From the NCBI RefSeq assembly GCF_905475465.1, contig NC_062246.1:9760001-9824000 (forward strand): a stretch of DNA of 64,000 nt, written 5' to 3'. Positions 31,847-43,800 of the stretch are shown one piece after another. The translations under genes and the position numbers were made by a program. Numbering within the stretch: the first letter of the stretch is position 1; every line of letters begins with the position of its first letter. This DNA comes from Pieris napi (taxonomy: Eukaryota; Arthropoda; Insecta; Lepidoptera; Pieridae). Under the pieces are notes generated by a model that was not told the origin of the DNA, searched no databases, and saw nothing but the letters and a program-made list of their open reading frames with translations.

Positions 31847-34189
31847 TCACAGTGCCCCGCTGCCCGTTTCTTGTATAACATCATGTCCATCTGATTCATC
31901 AATAAATTTAGAATTATTTTCATCACTGCCTTCTTCACAATACAGAGTTTCAGATACTGTATCTTTAATTAGATCTTCACTATTGGTGCTATTGGAACTA
32001 TCAGCCTCAATTAGGTCGGTTCCATATTGTCTTTTAACTATACTATGCATACTATTGTCTAAAGCAGTGTTTGTCATAATAGTTGACAAGTTATGCAAAT
32101 AATTTGCCATATTTTCTGTTAGTGCTGACATAATTTGATTTTCTATACTAATAACATTTTTATTATTTTCAGAGTCTGTTTTGAGCAAATTCGCCAATAT
32201 GGGGTTTGCTCTCAGCATCTCTGCATTATTTTCTGTTTTGACATGATTTCTTTGATGAAGAATAAAGACATCAGGGTCTTTGAAACATTTGGAACATTGA
32301 TTGCATTCATAAGTAACTTTTTCTGGTGGGATTGTGTTTTTTATCTCTTGGTGAATTGTTGTTTGATTATCATCTTCATTTTGAGTGTCAGAATTTGATG
32401 ATGATGACTGTTCTGAAACTATAGTACGGATTGTTAATTCGTAAAAAATAAGTATTTATTATGTAAAGACGTTGTTCTGACTCCAGAATGTTATGTTTAT
32501 TTATTTTTAATTCCATTCTTAAAAAGGGATTTAATCAAAAATGATATTTAAAAATTATACAATCTGTACCTATGTAAATTTTTGAATAAGTACAATAAAA
32601 CAAGTTTTAAATAAAAAAAAATCAATAACAGACCAAAATGAGAGGTTTCCAAAGCCTTGCTTATCATAGCTATTTAAAATAAAAACTATTATTAAATGTG
32701 TGTGTATTGTAATGTATTTTTTATAATTCACTTATTAAATCAGAAATATTAGTTTTATTATTAATAAAACAAGCGTAGTATCAGTTATAATACTTGGTAT
32801 GGACAATAAGGCAATCCATCCAAACTCCTGTAATTTTGACGTTTCTGGGAGTTGGATGTTAAATCAAGTGATGTTACATAAGAGTTATTTAGGCTTAGTG
32901 GCTTCAGTGTGCAACACTTAACCCTGAGACTTGTGTACCAATTTACTTTTGCTTGTTTGCATTAATATGTGGTTAAGGAAGACATGTTGAATGACAGTAT
33001 CTCACCGACATAAAGCTGCTATGAGCCAATTAAGAAAAATATGATCCAAAACAGATATACAAATCTCAGGCCAAGACCAAGGGGTCGTACAAGTATTACA
33101 TAAGCAGATTTACTGCAATTTATCCCCAATTCCTCTTGTCAGCAAAAGTTAGCAACGCTCTCAAAAATAATAGTACATAAACATATTATTTTTCATTTAG
33201 GAATCCTCGTTTTCAAGCAAACATAAAAAAGTAATATGTGTAAAAAAGTAAATAATTACTGTTGACATAATCACCAAATAAGAAAATCAAAGACCCCCCT
33301 CCCCTTATGGTGCATACGTAATACTTGAAAGACCCCCAACGGATGAATTTTGGTTTTTTATATGTATATTAAAAACATCATACCATGGGTAAACACATTG
33401 TTTGTTTCATTTATACCAGCTGCTTGCATAGCTAGCATTGTTTGAACATAGATTGCTTGCGCCATTTGGTGTTGTACCTGGAAAACATACTAATATTTAA
33501 TCTCTATGTATAATAAAAATCATGCAATTTAACTATTTTTACTTAAGTCACATGTTTAGGCCAATCATCAAATTATAAACAATTTCAACGACTAATAAAA
33601 AGGTGAAAACTAATAGTTATTATTAAAAATGTGTACTAATGAATTTGTTTATGTGGCCAGATCAAGTAGGAGAATAATCTGACTTAAAATTATTGACACA
33701 TTCATGTTAATTTTTGTAAGAGAAGTAAAACTTACACTTGTATCAAGTGTTGTTGGCAACTGAAAAGTACTGGTGTTCTTTCTATGCCAATCTTCAGCAG
33801 GTGACTCAGATGGTAAGTTCCGAGATGGTATTGCATCTTTTCGTAATGTCCTCCATTGACCTAAGATTTAAAAAAAAATATGAATACATTGTGTTAAATT
33901 TAATACATCTAAGTTAAGTGATGACCCTGTTATTTAGAAAAATTGCGATATAAAAATAAATAACAACGTGCATGGTACCTCGATTTTTCTGTGCACTAGT
34001 TATTGTATAATCTTCGGGTTTAAAATGCAAACTGCATACTTTTGAGTATTTCGTATATGGCTTGCCTCTTTTCAGTACTCGATTCCATAATTTGGCTAAT
34101 TCTTCATCTCTAGGAAACTGATGAAATGAAACATTTTTTGCTTTTCCAGCCATAGATGTGCATCGCGGCACTGTGCAGTAATAAGGCAT
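31847..34189 (-). CDS. THAP-domain protein with a C2H2 zinc finger
   Basis: Probable sequence-specific DNA-binding protein. Exons in transcript order: 34189-33979, 33860-33736, 33477-33384, 32412-31847 (stop TGA); frames join exactly and give 331 residues. Residues 1-90 form a THAP zinc finger: MPYYCTVPRC start, FHQFPRD, conserved Trp36, CSLHF (ligands C5, C10, C52, H55) and, across the first intron, DAIPSRNLP in place of the AVPTxF box. Exon 4 encodes a C2H2 finger (YECNQC...H-x3-H; C180, C183, H196, H200), then an acidic Ser/Asp/Glu-rich tail. The MPYYC start is preferred because upstream in-frame sequence has no ATG. The first donor is GTACCA, weak, but the homologous intron in the neighbouring gene supports it. 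Exon 4 could also begin six bases earlier (TATAG), in frame. Divergent from the THAP gene starting at 34888. Confidence 0.9.
32890..33085 (+). repeat. Diverged tRNA-derived SINE in THAP intron
   Basis: Recognised by TTAGTGGCTTCAGTGTGC, a degraded B-box region, GTGTACCAATTTAC and the AACAGATATACAAATCTCAG tail. It is the most diverged near-full-length copy in the window and lies antisense to its host gene. Confidence 0.6.
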
Positions 34190-34887
34190 TTTAACTGTAT
34201 ACCTATTTTCTAATAACAAGAAAACATATCTAAAAATAAATATTTTGAAAAAATAATTGTGTTCAAGTTAAATCAGTCGTTTCGAAAGCAATCACAAAAT
34301 ATAAACACTCGTAAACGAACTGCCGACATGATGGATCTGTCAAATGTCAAATTTTAATTTTACAGACCAGTATGGTCAATAGGTTGGGGATAGGTTACAC
34401 TAGGACGTAATCCAAAGACGAAAAGCACTGTGCAACTGTATAAGGGCAGTAATAAGTTATCAATGTTTTAAGACGAGATTAAGTATCTAATAATCTGACT
34501 TCTGGCCTCTGGGGGTTTACTCAGTCAAGATGCCTTAACAATTGTGTGTGTAGAAAGTCAGTGTGATAACCTGGTAAAAAGACTAGAAGAATTAAAATGT
34601 GAATCTTATTCCTAGCATTTATCATCTGTTTTGAATTGAATCTATAGTCTTTGTAGTTAATTAAAAAAACATCAGCCATTGTGAAAAAGTGAAGGAAAAA
34701 AAGGTGAACATTTATGTCAAAATTTTCAAGGCTGTTTTGTGATGATTTTAATTAATATAAACGTAAAAAGTATTCTAACAAAACTTATATTTTGACGTCG
34801 GGTTAGGTTTCGTGTTTTGTTATACAGGAAAAAAATAGTAATCTTACAGTGAAAGGTTCAAAACAAAGAATTATTATTGTTGTTAAC
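34190..34887. promoter_or_regulatory. Shared upstream region of two divergent THAP genes
   Basis: The 698 bp between the two start codons must hold both 5' untranslated regions and promoters unless untranslated exons lie elsewhere. I see no clear TATA box at a fitting distance on either side. The sequence is unique in this window, with no recognised repeat, unlike most intergenic DNA here. A bidirectional promoter is an inference from geometry. Confidence 0.5.
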
Positions 34888-37800
34888 ATGGGTTATTATT
34901 GCACTGTTCCACAATGCACTTCGTTGGCCGGCAAGACGAAGAACGTCAAATTCCACCGATTTCCCCGCGACGATGCAATGGCTATGAAATGGAATATTAT
35001 TTTAAAACGAATGAAACCAATAACAAAATATTCAAAAGTGTGCAGTTTACATTTTACACAAGCGGATTACAATGTCACTACTATGGGTAAGAATAAAGGT
35101 ATTTTGGGATTTTCCAAAGTATTTGCATTATTTTATTGTATTCTCAGTCAAAGAAATAATGACTCATTCGTGTTGTCGACATTTGAAAACTAATTTGCCC
35201 TTTATGCATGTTGACTTTCATAAGTCTCCGTTTTTTCGATGTCTATAATTGGAATTCATCATCATAAGATTTAGCTTTTTATATTACTATTTTCATATTC
35301 TTGTTTTCCTTAAATTAAAGATAAATTTTGTTAACACAGTCTTAAATTTTTAAATGTTGTGTAGTACTCTAGTAAAAACTAAATAGACTTAATAATAGAG
35401 ATGTTGTGCTTCTATTAAATTGTCAGTTACATACAATCTTAGTGAACACAATATTTAATTTTAAAGTGAACTCCTATAAGTTCTAAAAATATACATAGTT
35501 GGGTCCTAAAGGCTATCTATATAAAAACTCAATGCCAAATGCTTAGGGCTATTTCTTACAAAAAAATCAGTACAGAGTTTGAATAAATGATTTAATAGTT
35601 AAATAGTGTAGATATATATAATATGTTAATTATTTCTTTGTACTTTTAAAACATAACACATAAAAGGCTTTATAAAAATATATTGTAAAGATATATTTAA
35701 TTTTCCTGCTATGACAGCTGAAAATCTAATCAGGGTGTTTCCCTATTACATGAGTCATAGACATTATGTCATTATCATTAATTCTCTATAAGTATTAAAG
35801 TTCTGCTAAGGTAAAATATTTACTTATTTATTAATGTAAGGTTGTATACGAAAATCACAATAATGTTTTAATATGATAAAATAAATAATAATATTAAATG
35901 CAAATAAAGGAATTTATTTGAAAAAATCTTAAGTATCATTAAACACTTTTATCTAAGTAGTTGAGTTTATTTTAAATAACAACAACAAATATAATTATAG
36001 TATCAAATCAAGTTAACTGTATCAACTAGCTGCTTGCAGTTTAATATAATATAATAAAATATCTATTTCCTTACGTGGCATAAGCAGTTTTATTAAATTT
36101 TAGTCTTTTGACTTGTGCTTTTTGAATTAAATCTAAAATTTCCTTACTATGACAACAGCAAAGATCTTAAAGCATTGCTATCAGCACTGTGTGTAGTCAT
36201 CATTTCATTAAATTTATTTTAAAATCCAGACCTGTGTTACACTAAAGCAAAACAATTAACATTTGTTGAAACCAACCTATAGAGATGTGACCTATACAGC
36301 CGATAAATATATTATGTATGGTATTATATAATGAGTTATCTTATCTTGGTTATGTTGCATGTTATTATTTTGGATGAATATTTTGCCAATTATTTTGTAT
36401 GGAAATAAATATTTATATAGAAGTCTCTTAGCTTACCAATTGTATACAGTAAAATCTCTTTATTCGCGGGGTATACGTTCCATAAATATGCCGCGAATAC
36501 AGAAACCGTGAATACAGAATGGTAATTTATATGGGTTAATAGGGGATACGTTCCTAGGTGCCAAAATAAAAAACACAAATATATAAGAAAATCAATTTTA
36601 TTGATGTTATTAAACATTATGTAATCATTATCCTCATGCTTAGAGTAAATGTCACATTTTTAGTGCTAGTTGAAGCCTCTTCTTCAATGGGCTGTTAATT
36701 TAACATTCCCTCCAAGTCGGTTTCAGTCAAAACTTCATCTTGCGATTCAAGCAATTCCTGAATGTCACTTGATTCTGTCTGTTCGAACCCATCTCGTCTT
36801 ATTCCATTTGCAATTTCGGCTATGTTTGCAGTCAAAGTTTGAACTTGCACGAATTCTTCGTCAGTTTCCGCAGTCAGAGCAGGCCATAGTTTTTTCCAGC
36901 ATGACTTCAATGTGTGTGGTTTCAGTTCGTCCAATGATTCTTTTATGTTTACGATGCATTTTGCTATGTCAAATTTCTTCCAGCAACTTTCATATCAGGA
37001 TTACACTCCATATTATCTATATGATATTGCGTTAAACACCTATTGGAATTTTGTATGAAATTTTAGATCCGCGAATAAAGAAATTTTTTGCCGCGAATAA
37101 AGAAATCGGGTTGCATTTTTTTAATCCGCGAATAGTGAAAACGCGAATAAAGGAAGCGCGAATAGGGAGCTTTTACTGTATTAGTTATTATGATGAAATT
37201 TTTTTTAATGTTTCTGTAGCTTAAAGAACATGACTAGTATCTTAGAAGTAAACACTTTGTTTTGTACTGATATAATTCTCATTATTTACATTTAAAAAAA
37301 TGCTATTTAACATTCTTGACAAAAATTAGAGAAATTTATTTATTTTATGATTTTTGTAATTTAAGTATATAACTTTTATGTGTGTTACTGTGTGTGATGT
37401 ACAAAAAATTATGATTACCAATAGACAAAAGGCTTTACAGGCTTGGCAGGTACCAAACCTGATGGTTCCCTGCATGAGCGGATCGTGAATTTGTGGGGCT
37501 CTGGACTATTACGGAGAATTTACCACACACGCGAAAAAATACACTGACTGAAAACAAGCGACGGGGAATTCCCCGTAATCCCCGTTCTGTTCGATAGTCG
37601 CGCATCGCAAATGAGTTGATTGATCTCAGGGATTCCAACATTATGATTGGATTTTTATAAAATTTACAAATATCGCCTATTGTTTTCAGTGGGGTCCCTT
37701 TGTATCCACGGGGCCCTGGTCTGCAGCCCAAAAAGCATGAAGTAGATCTGCCACTGTTTCCCTGTCAATGTAATACAAAGTACAGCTATCATAATGCAAT

Positions 37801-40800
37801 GTGGTGCTTTATTGCAAAAATCGTTGTAGAGTACTAATTAAGTGTTAAGGATAATGTCTCTTTAAGGTCAATGGAAGACGTTGAGCAAAGACGCAGTACC
37901 CACACAGAATTTACCAAAACTAAATCCAGATGGCACGGTTATGGTTATTCGTAAGAGTCGGACGAGTGTTAAATATAAAGGCGATAAGAAGGATGAGAAC
38001 AGGTACATTTGTTTCTGATTTGTGGTAGTTGGGGCCTGTGTTATATTCTTGATTTTAGATATTAATAAGACTTTGAACAGTAAAAATAGTGAGCTCTGAT
38101 AGCTTCCTAGAGTTTGGCTAATGAAAGAAGATAATTGAATTATTTGAAATGTTTCGGATGGCAACACGGAATGTCATTGAATTTCTTAGGTTAGTATGAT
38201 TTATTGTCTTGATACTTCATGCAATAACTCATTTTTATTTCTATTATATATTTTTTCCGAATAGTTAACAGGTATAATAATCTAAACTTTGTTTTATTTG
38301 ATAGAATATTTCGTTTCTTTCGCAGGATTTGATTATTCCGAATAAAGTTGTGTTTTTTAATAAATATAGTTTTAGTTTTCCATGCAATGCTGGTCATTTT
38401 AAGTATCAATAGTAAAAGACTAAATACGTAAAGTATTTAATTTCATAAAAATACAGTTACTATTAATGTAAAAAATAATAAAATAAAGTAAGTTTAATCC
38501 ACAAAATATATCAAACTTTTAGGGATACAATACTAAAAAAAAAAATGAATTTGCCGCGCTTTTTCGTTATCTTCTTTCATTAGCCAGACTCTAGTCAGGC
38601 ATCAGGCTTATCAGGTAATTTTTTAATAAGAGAATACCTCTGTATGTTATATTAAATAGAAGGTGTATCATCTAAGCTAAAACAGTTATTATTTCGCTCG
38701 CAATCGAACCTTTGAACTTCTGGTGGAACCATAGTGTGCTTTATGACATAGTAGTATTACAAAATTTGCTAAAATTCGATACTATACTGTAGCATATATA
38801 TTCAATAGTAAAAAAAATACACCTTTCGGTATTAAAATGCGTTTAAATATCACATGGGCAATAAAGAAAAAAACGGCTCGAAAACATAAATCAGTTCGAG
38901 ATGGTTGTGTTATTTTGTTTATAGACCAGTGCAGATAGCCTTTAAAAATAATAAAAAGTGAAAAAAATTACAGTAGGATGAAACACATTAGAAAAGCAGG
39001 GGAATATGATCAAAATGAAAGGAAAAATAAATTACGGTCGATCTGAGGAAGGGAAGGGGGGGGGGGAGGTTTAAGGGTAAAAAACGGTTTATCTCGATTT
39101 CCGGCAAAACTAAAAGTCATATCGAAGAAAACTAAATGGCAAAGTTGTAGGTCATAAAAAGATCTACAACTTTTGTATTCACACATTTTTCACGTAACCT
39201 CAAAATTTATGTGAAAAATTCAAAAAACCAACTTTTTGGTTTTTTATTTCTATCTTTTACAAAAATTTATTTTTTTAAACGAAATTTGGTGAAAACTTAC
39301 CTTAATATATCCCAAATATACTGTAATTTATTTGATTAAAAATATTTATTTTTTCACCTTATTTTGAATTAATATCGAAAAAACACCCTAATTTTCAATC
39401 GAAAATTCTGACGTCGAAATTTCAGCTTTTTTCAAAAAGTTGGTGTGCTTTCAGTTCGCTGAAATCTCTACTTTCCTATGGTAATATATATATATATATA
39501 TATATATATTACCATAGTAAATCTTCTCAGAAAATGCAAAAAATCGTATGCAGTAACGCCCAGACCCGTCATCCCCTTCCCTACTTCTCTTGTTAAATTG
39601 AGTTATTTAAATTAATTGTTATGATGAAGTCTCTAATACTTTTGATCTATCGTTCACAGTCAATGCCACCAAGAATACTACTCTATTGTAAAAGAGGAGT
39701 TGTCAATGGATAGTCAAACTATAAAGACAGAATTGATGAGCCCAGACCCAACCACAGAACCACAAAGAGTTATTGCACCACAATCGTCTATAGTAAGTAT
39801 TAGTAGTAACAATTTTTTTTTAAATAGCTTCGCTTAGAATAAATAACTAAGTATTAGTTTAGTTATTTAAGTAATTCTATGGCTCTAAAAAGTAAATACA
39901 AAGGAGTTTTAATAGATTTAAAAAACAGTGGCGCTACAACCTCTTTAAGTCTTGGCCTCAGATTTCTGAATCTGTTTCATGATCAATAAGAATTCAAGTT
40001 TAAATAGATTAATTAGTAAATATTTCCACATTTGTTACGCTTCTGACTATATTCCTATTTTGTTAATATAAACCATTGCATTTAGATGATCTATGTGTTA
40101 TTTAATAATGACATTATATATAGTTTTAATTATTTTGACGTTTTCATGTTGATTGTGCTTGGAAATTCATCAATCTTATGTACCTCTTTCATTGCCAATA
40201 AACAATTTAATACATTATTTTAATTAAATGTTATTAATATTTTTAAAGTTATACTTCTTTAGGCGCGTTATGAAAAATTGATGAGAGTAAAATTTTACGA
40301 TGCGCGCGCACCGTGACACAAAATTATCAGTATGAAGTTGCTCACGGAAGATGCTACGGCATTGGACATAATTTAAAAACAACATTTGAATAATAATAGA
40401 ATTTATGTTACACTTAATGTAAGAGAATAATAATAAATATTTATTTATTTAATTTTTCAAATGTAAACTAAACTTTATTGAATATAATGACTCCTTTTCC
40501 AGTATTTGAATATTTAATTGTAATTAATTATTTGCATGCAATCAAAAACTATTTTTAATAATGCCAAAGAAGTATAACTTCTTACGCGCGTACATAAGTA
40601 CACGCACTCTTTTTTTTTTATACTTTTAATAAACAGATTTGAAGTCTCCTTTCACCAGTAATAATTAGTGTCTTATATCCAATGTTATTATATTTAGGTT
40701 TCAACTGTATTTCAGTTAGCCAGCCGCCTTCAAGGGTTTAATTCTCCAGAGAAACCAAAAACCCAAGACGCAATAATGCAAACGGATCCCTTATCAGATG

Positions 40801-43800
40801 ATGAAAGTCCCGGCAAATATGAATCGCCCGAATATGTGTATCCAGACGACTATTTTAAAAACAAAGAGTATTTACCACAGACAACAGAGGAATATAATAA
40901 AGAAGCGGAAAAATATGCGTTGGAGAGAAAGAGCAGTACGTTTGACAGTTTTCAGAAAACTGTAGATTTTACAAAAGAGAAAAATGAGGAAAATTTTGGG
41001 AAAGACGTATATCAGAAGATGGATTACCTCTATTATCAAGATAGCGCTGAGATGTTGAGGAATCAACAACAAAATATACATATGTTACAGGAACAACATA
41101 GGTGAGTTTCTTGTCAGAATCAAAATTTGAAACATTATCGGTGATATTAAAAAACCGTGAATTTTGTCATACAGGAGACATACTTAGCGTTAAGATTCGT
41201 TTCTGAATCTTACTCTTATAGTACTATCAATATCAAAATTAATCTTATCTAGATATAATCTTTACGACGACAAAATGACAAATAAAATTATTTTTAGATT
41301 GAATATCGAAAAAAAATGTTACATCATCTCAAACAAAACAATTTTATATATTGACTAGTTGTGCCCATGGGGTGAAATAAAAAAAATATTGACTAAAAAA
41401 ATGTGGGTATACATTTGCTTTCAGTATAGTTACTTTATTATAAATAATCATAAAAATGAGTTGAGCCATTTCGGAGTCCTGCACCACACATGTCGAGTTT
41501 TTATCGTATGTCTATTAACGATACAGGTTATAAAATACTCGTATTTTTTCTTACAGAAAGGAGTTTCTATTTAAAACCGCGCATTCTCTATAGTCTCTGG
41601 CTAACTTAATAAGGGATGTTTGACATACATGACAAATTATTTTATTTTATTTTTTTCAGAATGAATGAAAATCAGAATTTCTTCGACGAGAATCATATAA
41701 AGCAAGAAGTGGAGGTCTATGCAGAGGAAGACAAATGCTTTGAAGGCAAGGAGAGAGCTGGTAAAGATGGCAAAATAATTTAATAATACATTCATATAAT
41801 ATCGTTTCGGTGACACAAAATTAACAGGATGAAGTTAGTGGCGCATGTTGGCACGCACGCCGCCTCTGTTCACTGTGTATTTATATATAATATTTATCCA
41901 CATGCTTTGAGTTTCTACATTTAAAACACGTGTTTTCATTATACAAGTGCGAATTTTATATTTGCGTCTGAATTATAATCAGAAGTGATTTAAATTGAAT
42001 ATTTAAATCAATACTAATTAGAATATTAGAAAATATTTGTGAAAAAACTGTGCTCAATACAATTGAGGTTAACTACCCCTATGTATTATTAATAATGCCA
42101 AAGAAGTATAACTTCTTACGCGCATACATAAGTACACGCACCCTTTTTTTTTTAAATCTTCTTACCAGCTGTGCTGAAATTAATTTTCTAATATTTTTTA
42201 GAAGAACTTTACGAGAATCACACCATTATGCAACAGACAGAAGAGGAAGTCAAACAGGAACCGGAAAATAGTAATAACAATGGTGAGTATTTATATAGTA
42301 AAGGGCATGGGACATGATGGGTGTTTATTTTAAAATTATTATTAGGAAAATAATTTTTATAATATAAAAATGTATAAGTATGTATAATTATCGAGTACAT
42401 AAGTTTGGAATATAATTTTATTTCATGGATATTCAAGTTCTCACAGCGAAAATGTATTTTTAAGCTATTGCATAGATTTTATCGCGGGCTCTGAGCGCGG
42501 CGACCGAATCAAGAAATTCCGTAACGAAAAAAACCTTATACACTATGACGTAATATAGGTGAGCGTGAGCGCGGCCGGTGCAGCCGGTACGCGTAAGAGT
42601 GAGACAGACTATATAGGCGATTTTTCTGAGTCTGGTAGAGTGGTAGATTGAAATAATATCAAAGAAAAAAGAATACTAAATAATTATAACTGCATAAGTT
42701 GATAAAAAATGCTATGCAATAGCTTTACCGCGGCAGTCCCCGAGTGCCACACGGTTTTTATGAAAACAATTGAATTAAGATTTTATTTAATTTTCGAAAG
42801 ATCTCTAGAGTAAATCTGCAAAAGACCAACTTTGTTAATAATTTGGTGATAGACTTGAAATTATTGTTTATTTTTCTTCTTGTTTTATTTAATTTATTCC
42901 TAATATTATAAAAATAATTACTTATAATTTTTGTTGTTTAGTTCAAAAATCAAATGCCTTTAAACCATTTTGTGACCTGACTTTTCCGCTTTGGAAAAGT
43001 TGACAACTAGCAAAATAATGACAACATTAAATATATAAACTAAATTACACTTTTTTTAATTTTCAGGCAGTGAAACAGTAATGCAGTCGCAACAATTTTT
43101 CAACACACATGTTCAGATACCAGGTATTTGAAAATAAATATTATTAATTTTAAGAAAATACTCTTTACCGGTTTAAAACTCAAGTAGATCAGCCTTTTGC
43201 GCCTGATTTTATGGATCCTTTACCGTATGAGCAAATGTTAATCATATTGAAAGAAAAGTGTGGTGCACAGGGGTTGGAACGCACGATTTTTGGGTTGAGA
43301 ATTTATTCTATACAGGCAAAACTATAAGTAGATATTTACTAATTTTAAGAAGAATCTACTTTTTCTCTCTATTATCTTCTGAAAAACCGCAAAAAATAAT
43401 AATACATATTTCTAGATCCATTGTACATAAGTCGACCAGGGCCTGAGTTGTTGATCGCGAAGCAGAACGCTTTAGCTGCGCACGCGCAGTTATGTGAGTA
43501 ATATTGATTCCTTTCTATGGAAAAAGCAAAGGAGATTTTGTTTTATCAATTTTATTATTAAGGCGGAAAACGATCGTAAGAAATCTATTGGAATTAATGT
43601 AAATCTAAAAAAATTTTTTTATTCATTTATGTCTTTCTTGATCAGGGAGAAAAATCTTATAACCTTTCCATGTGTGTAGTTCAGATGAAATCGGCTTAAA
43701 CATGTTTTCTGTAATTCTTATGGCACGTGACCTTACCCTATTTTGTAATTTTTAAATTACGAACAATCAAAATACACAGAATGTCAAAATTTAAAAAAAA

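Noticed and set aside
34190..34219. N-terminal extension of the minus-strand THAP protein (LLENRYTVK before MPYYC)
   Set aside because: No ATG supports the extension, only a TTG; MPYYC matches the usual THAP start and the paralogue's MGYYC.
41761..41784. Stop after reading past the exon 5 donor of the plus-strand THAP gene
   Set aside because: The GTAAAG donor and the next acceptor preserve frame and lead into similar acidic sequence (EEVKQEPEN), so splicing is the better model; a short isoform remains possible.
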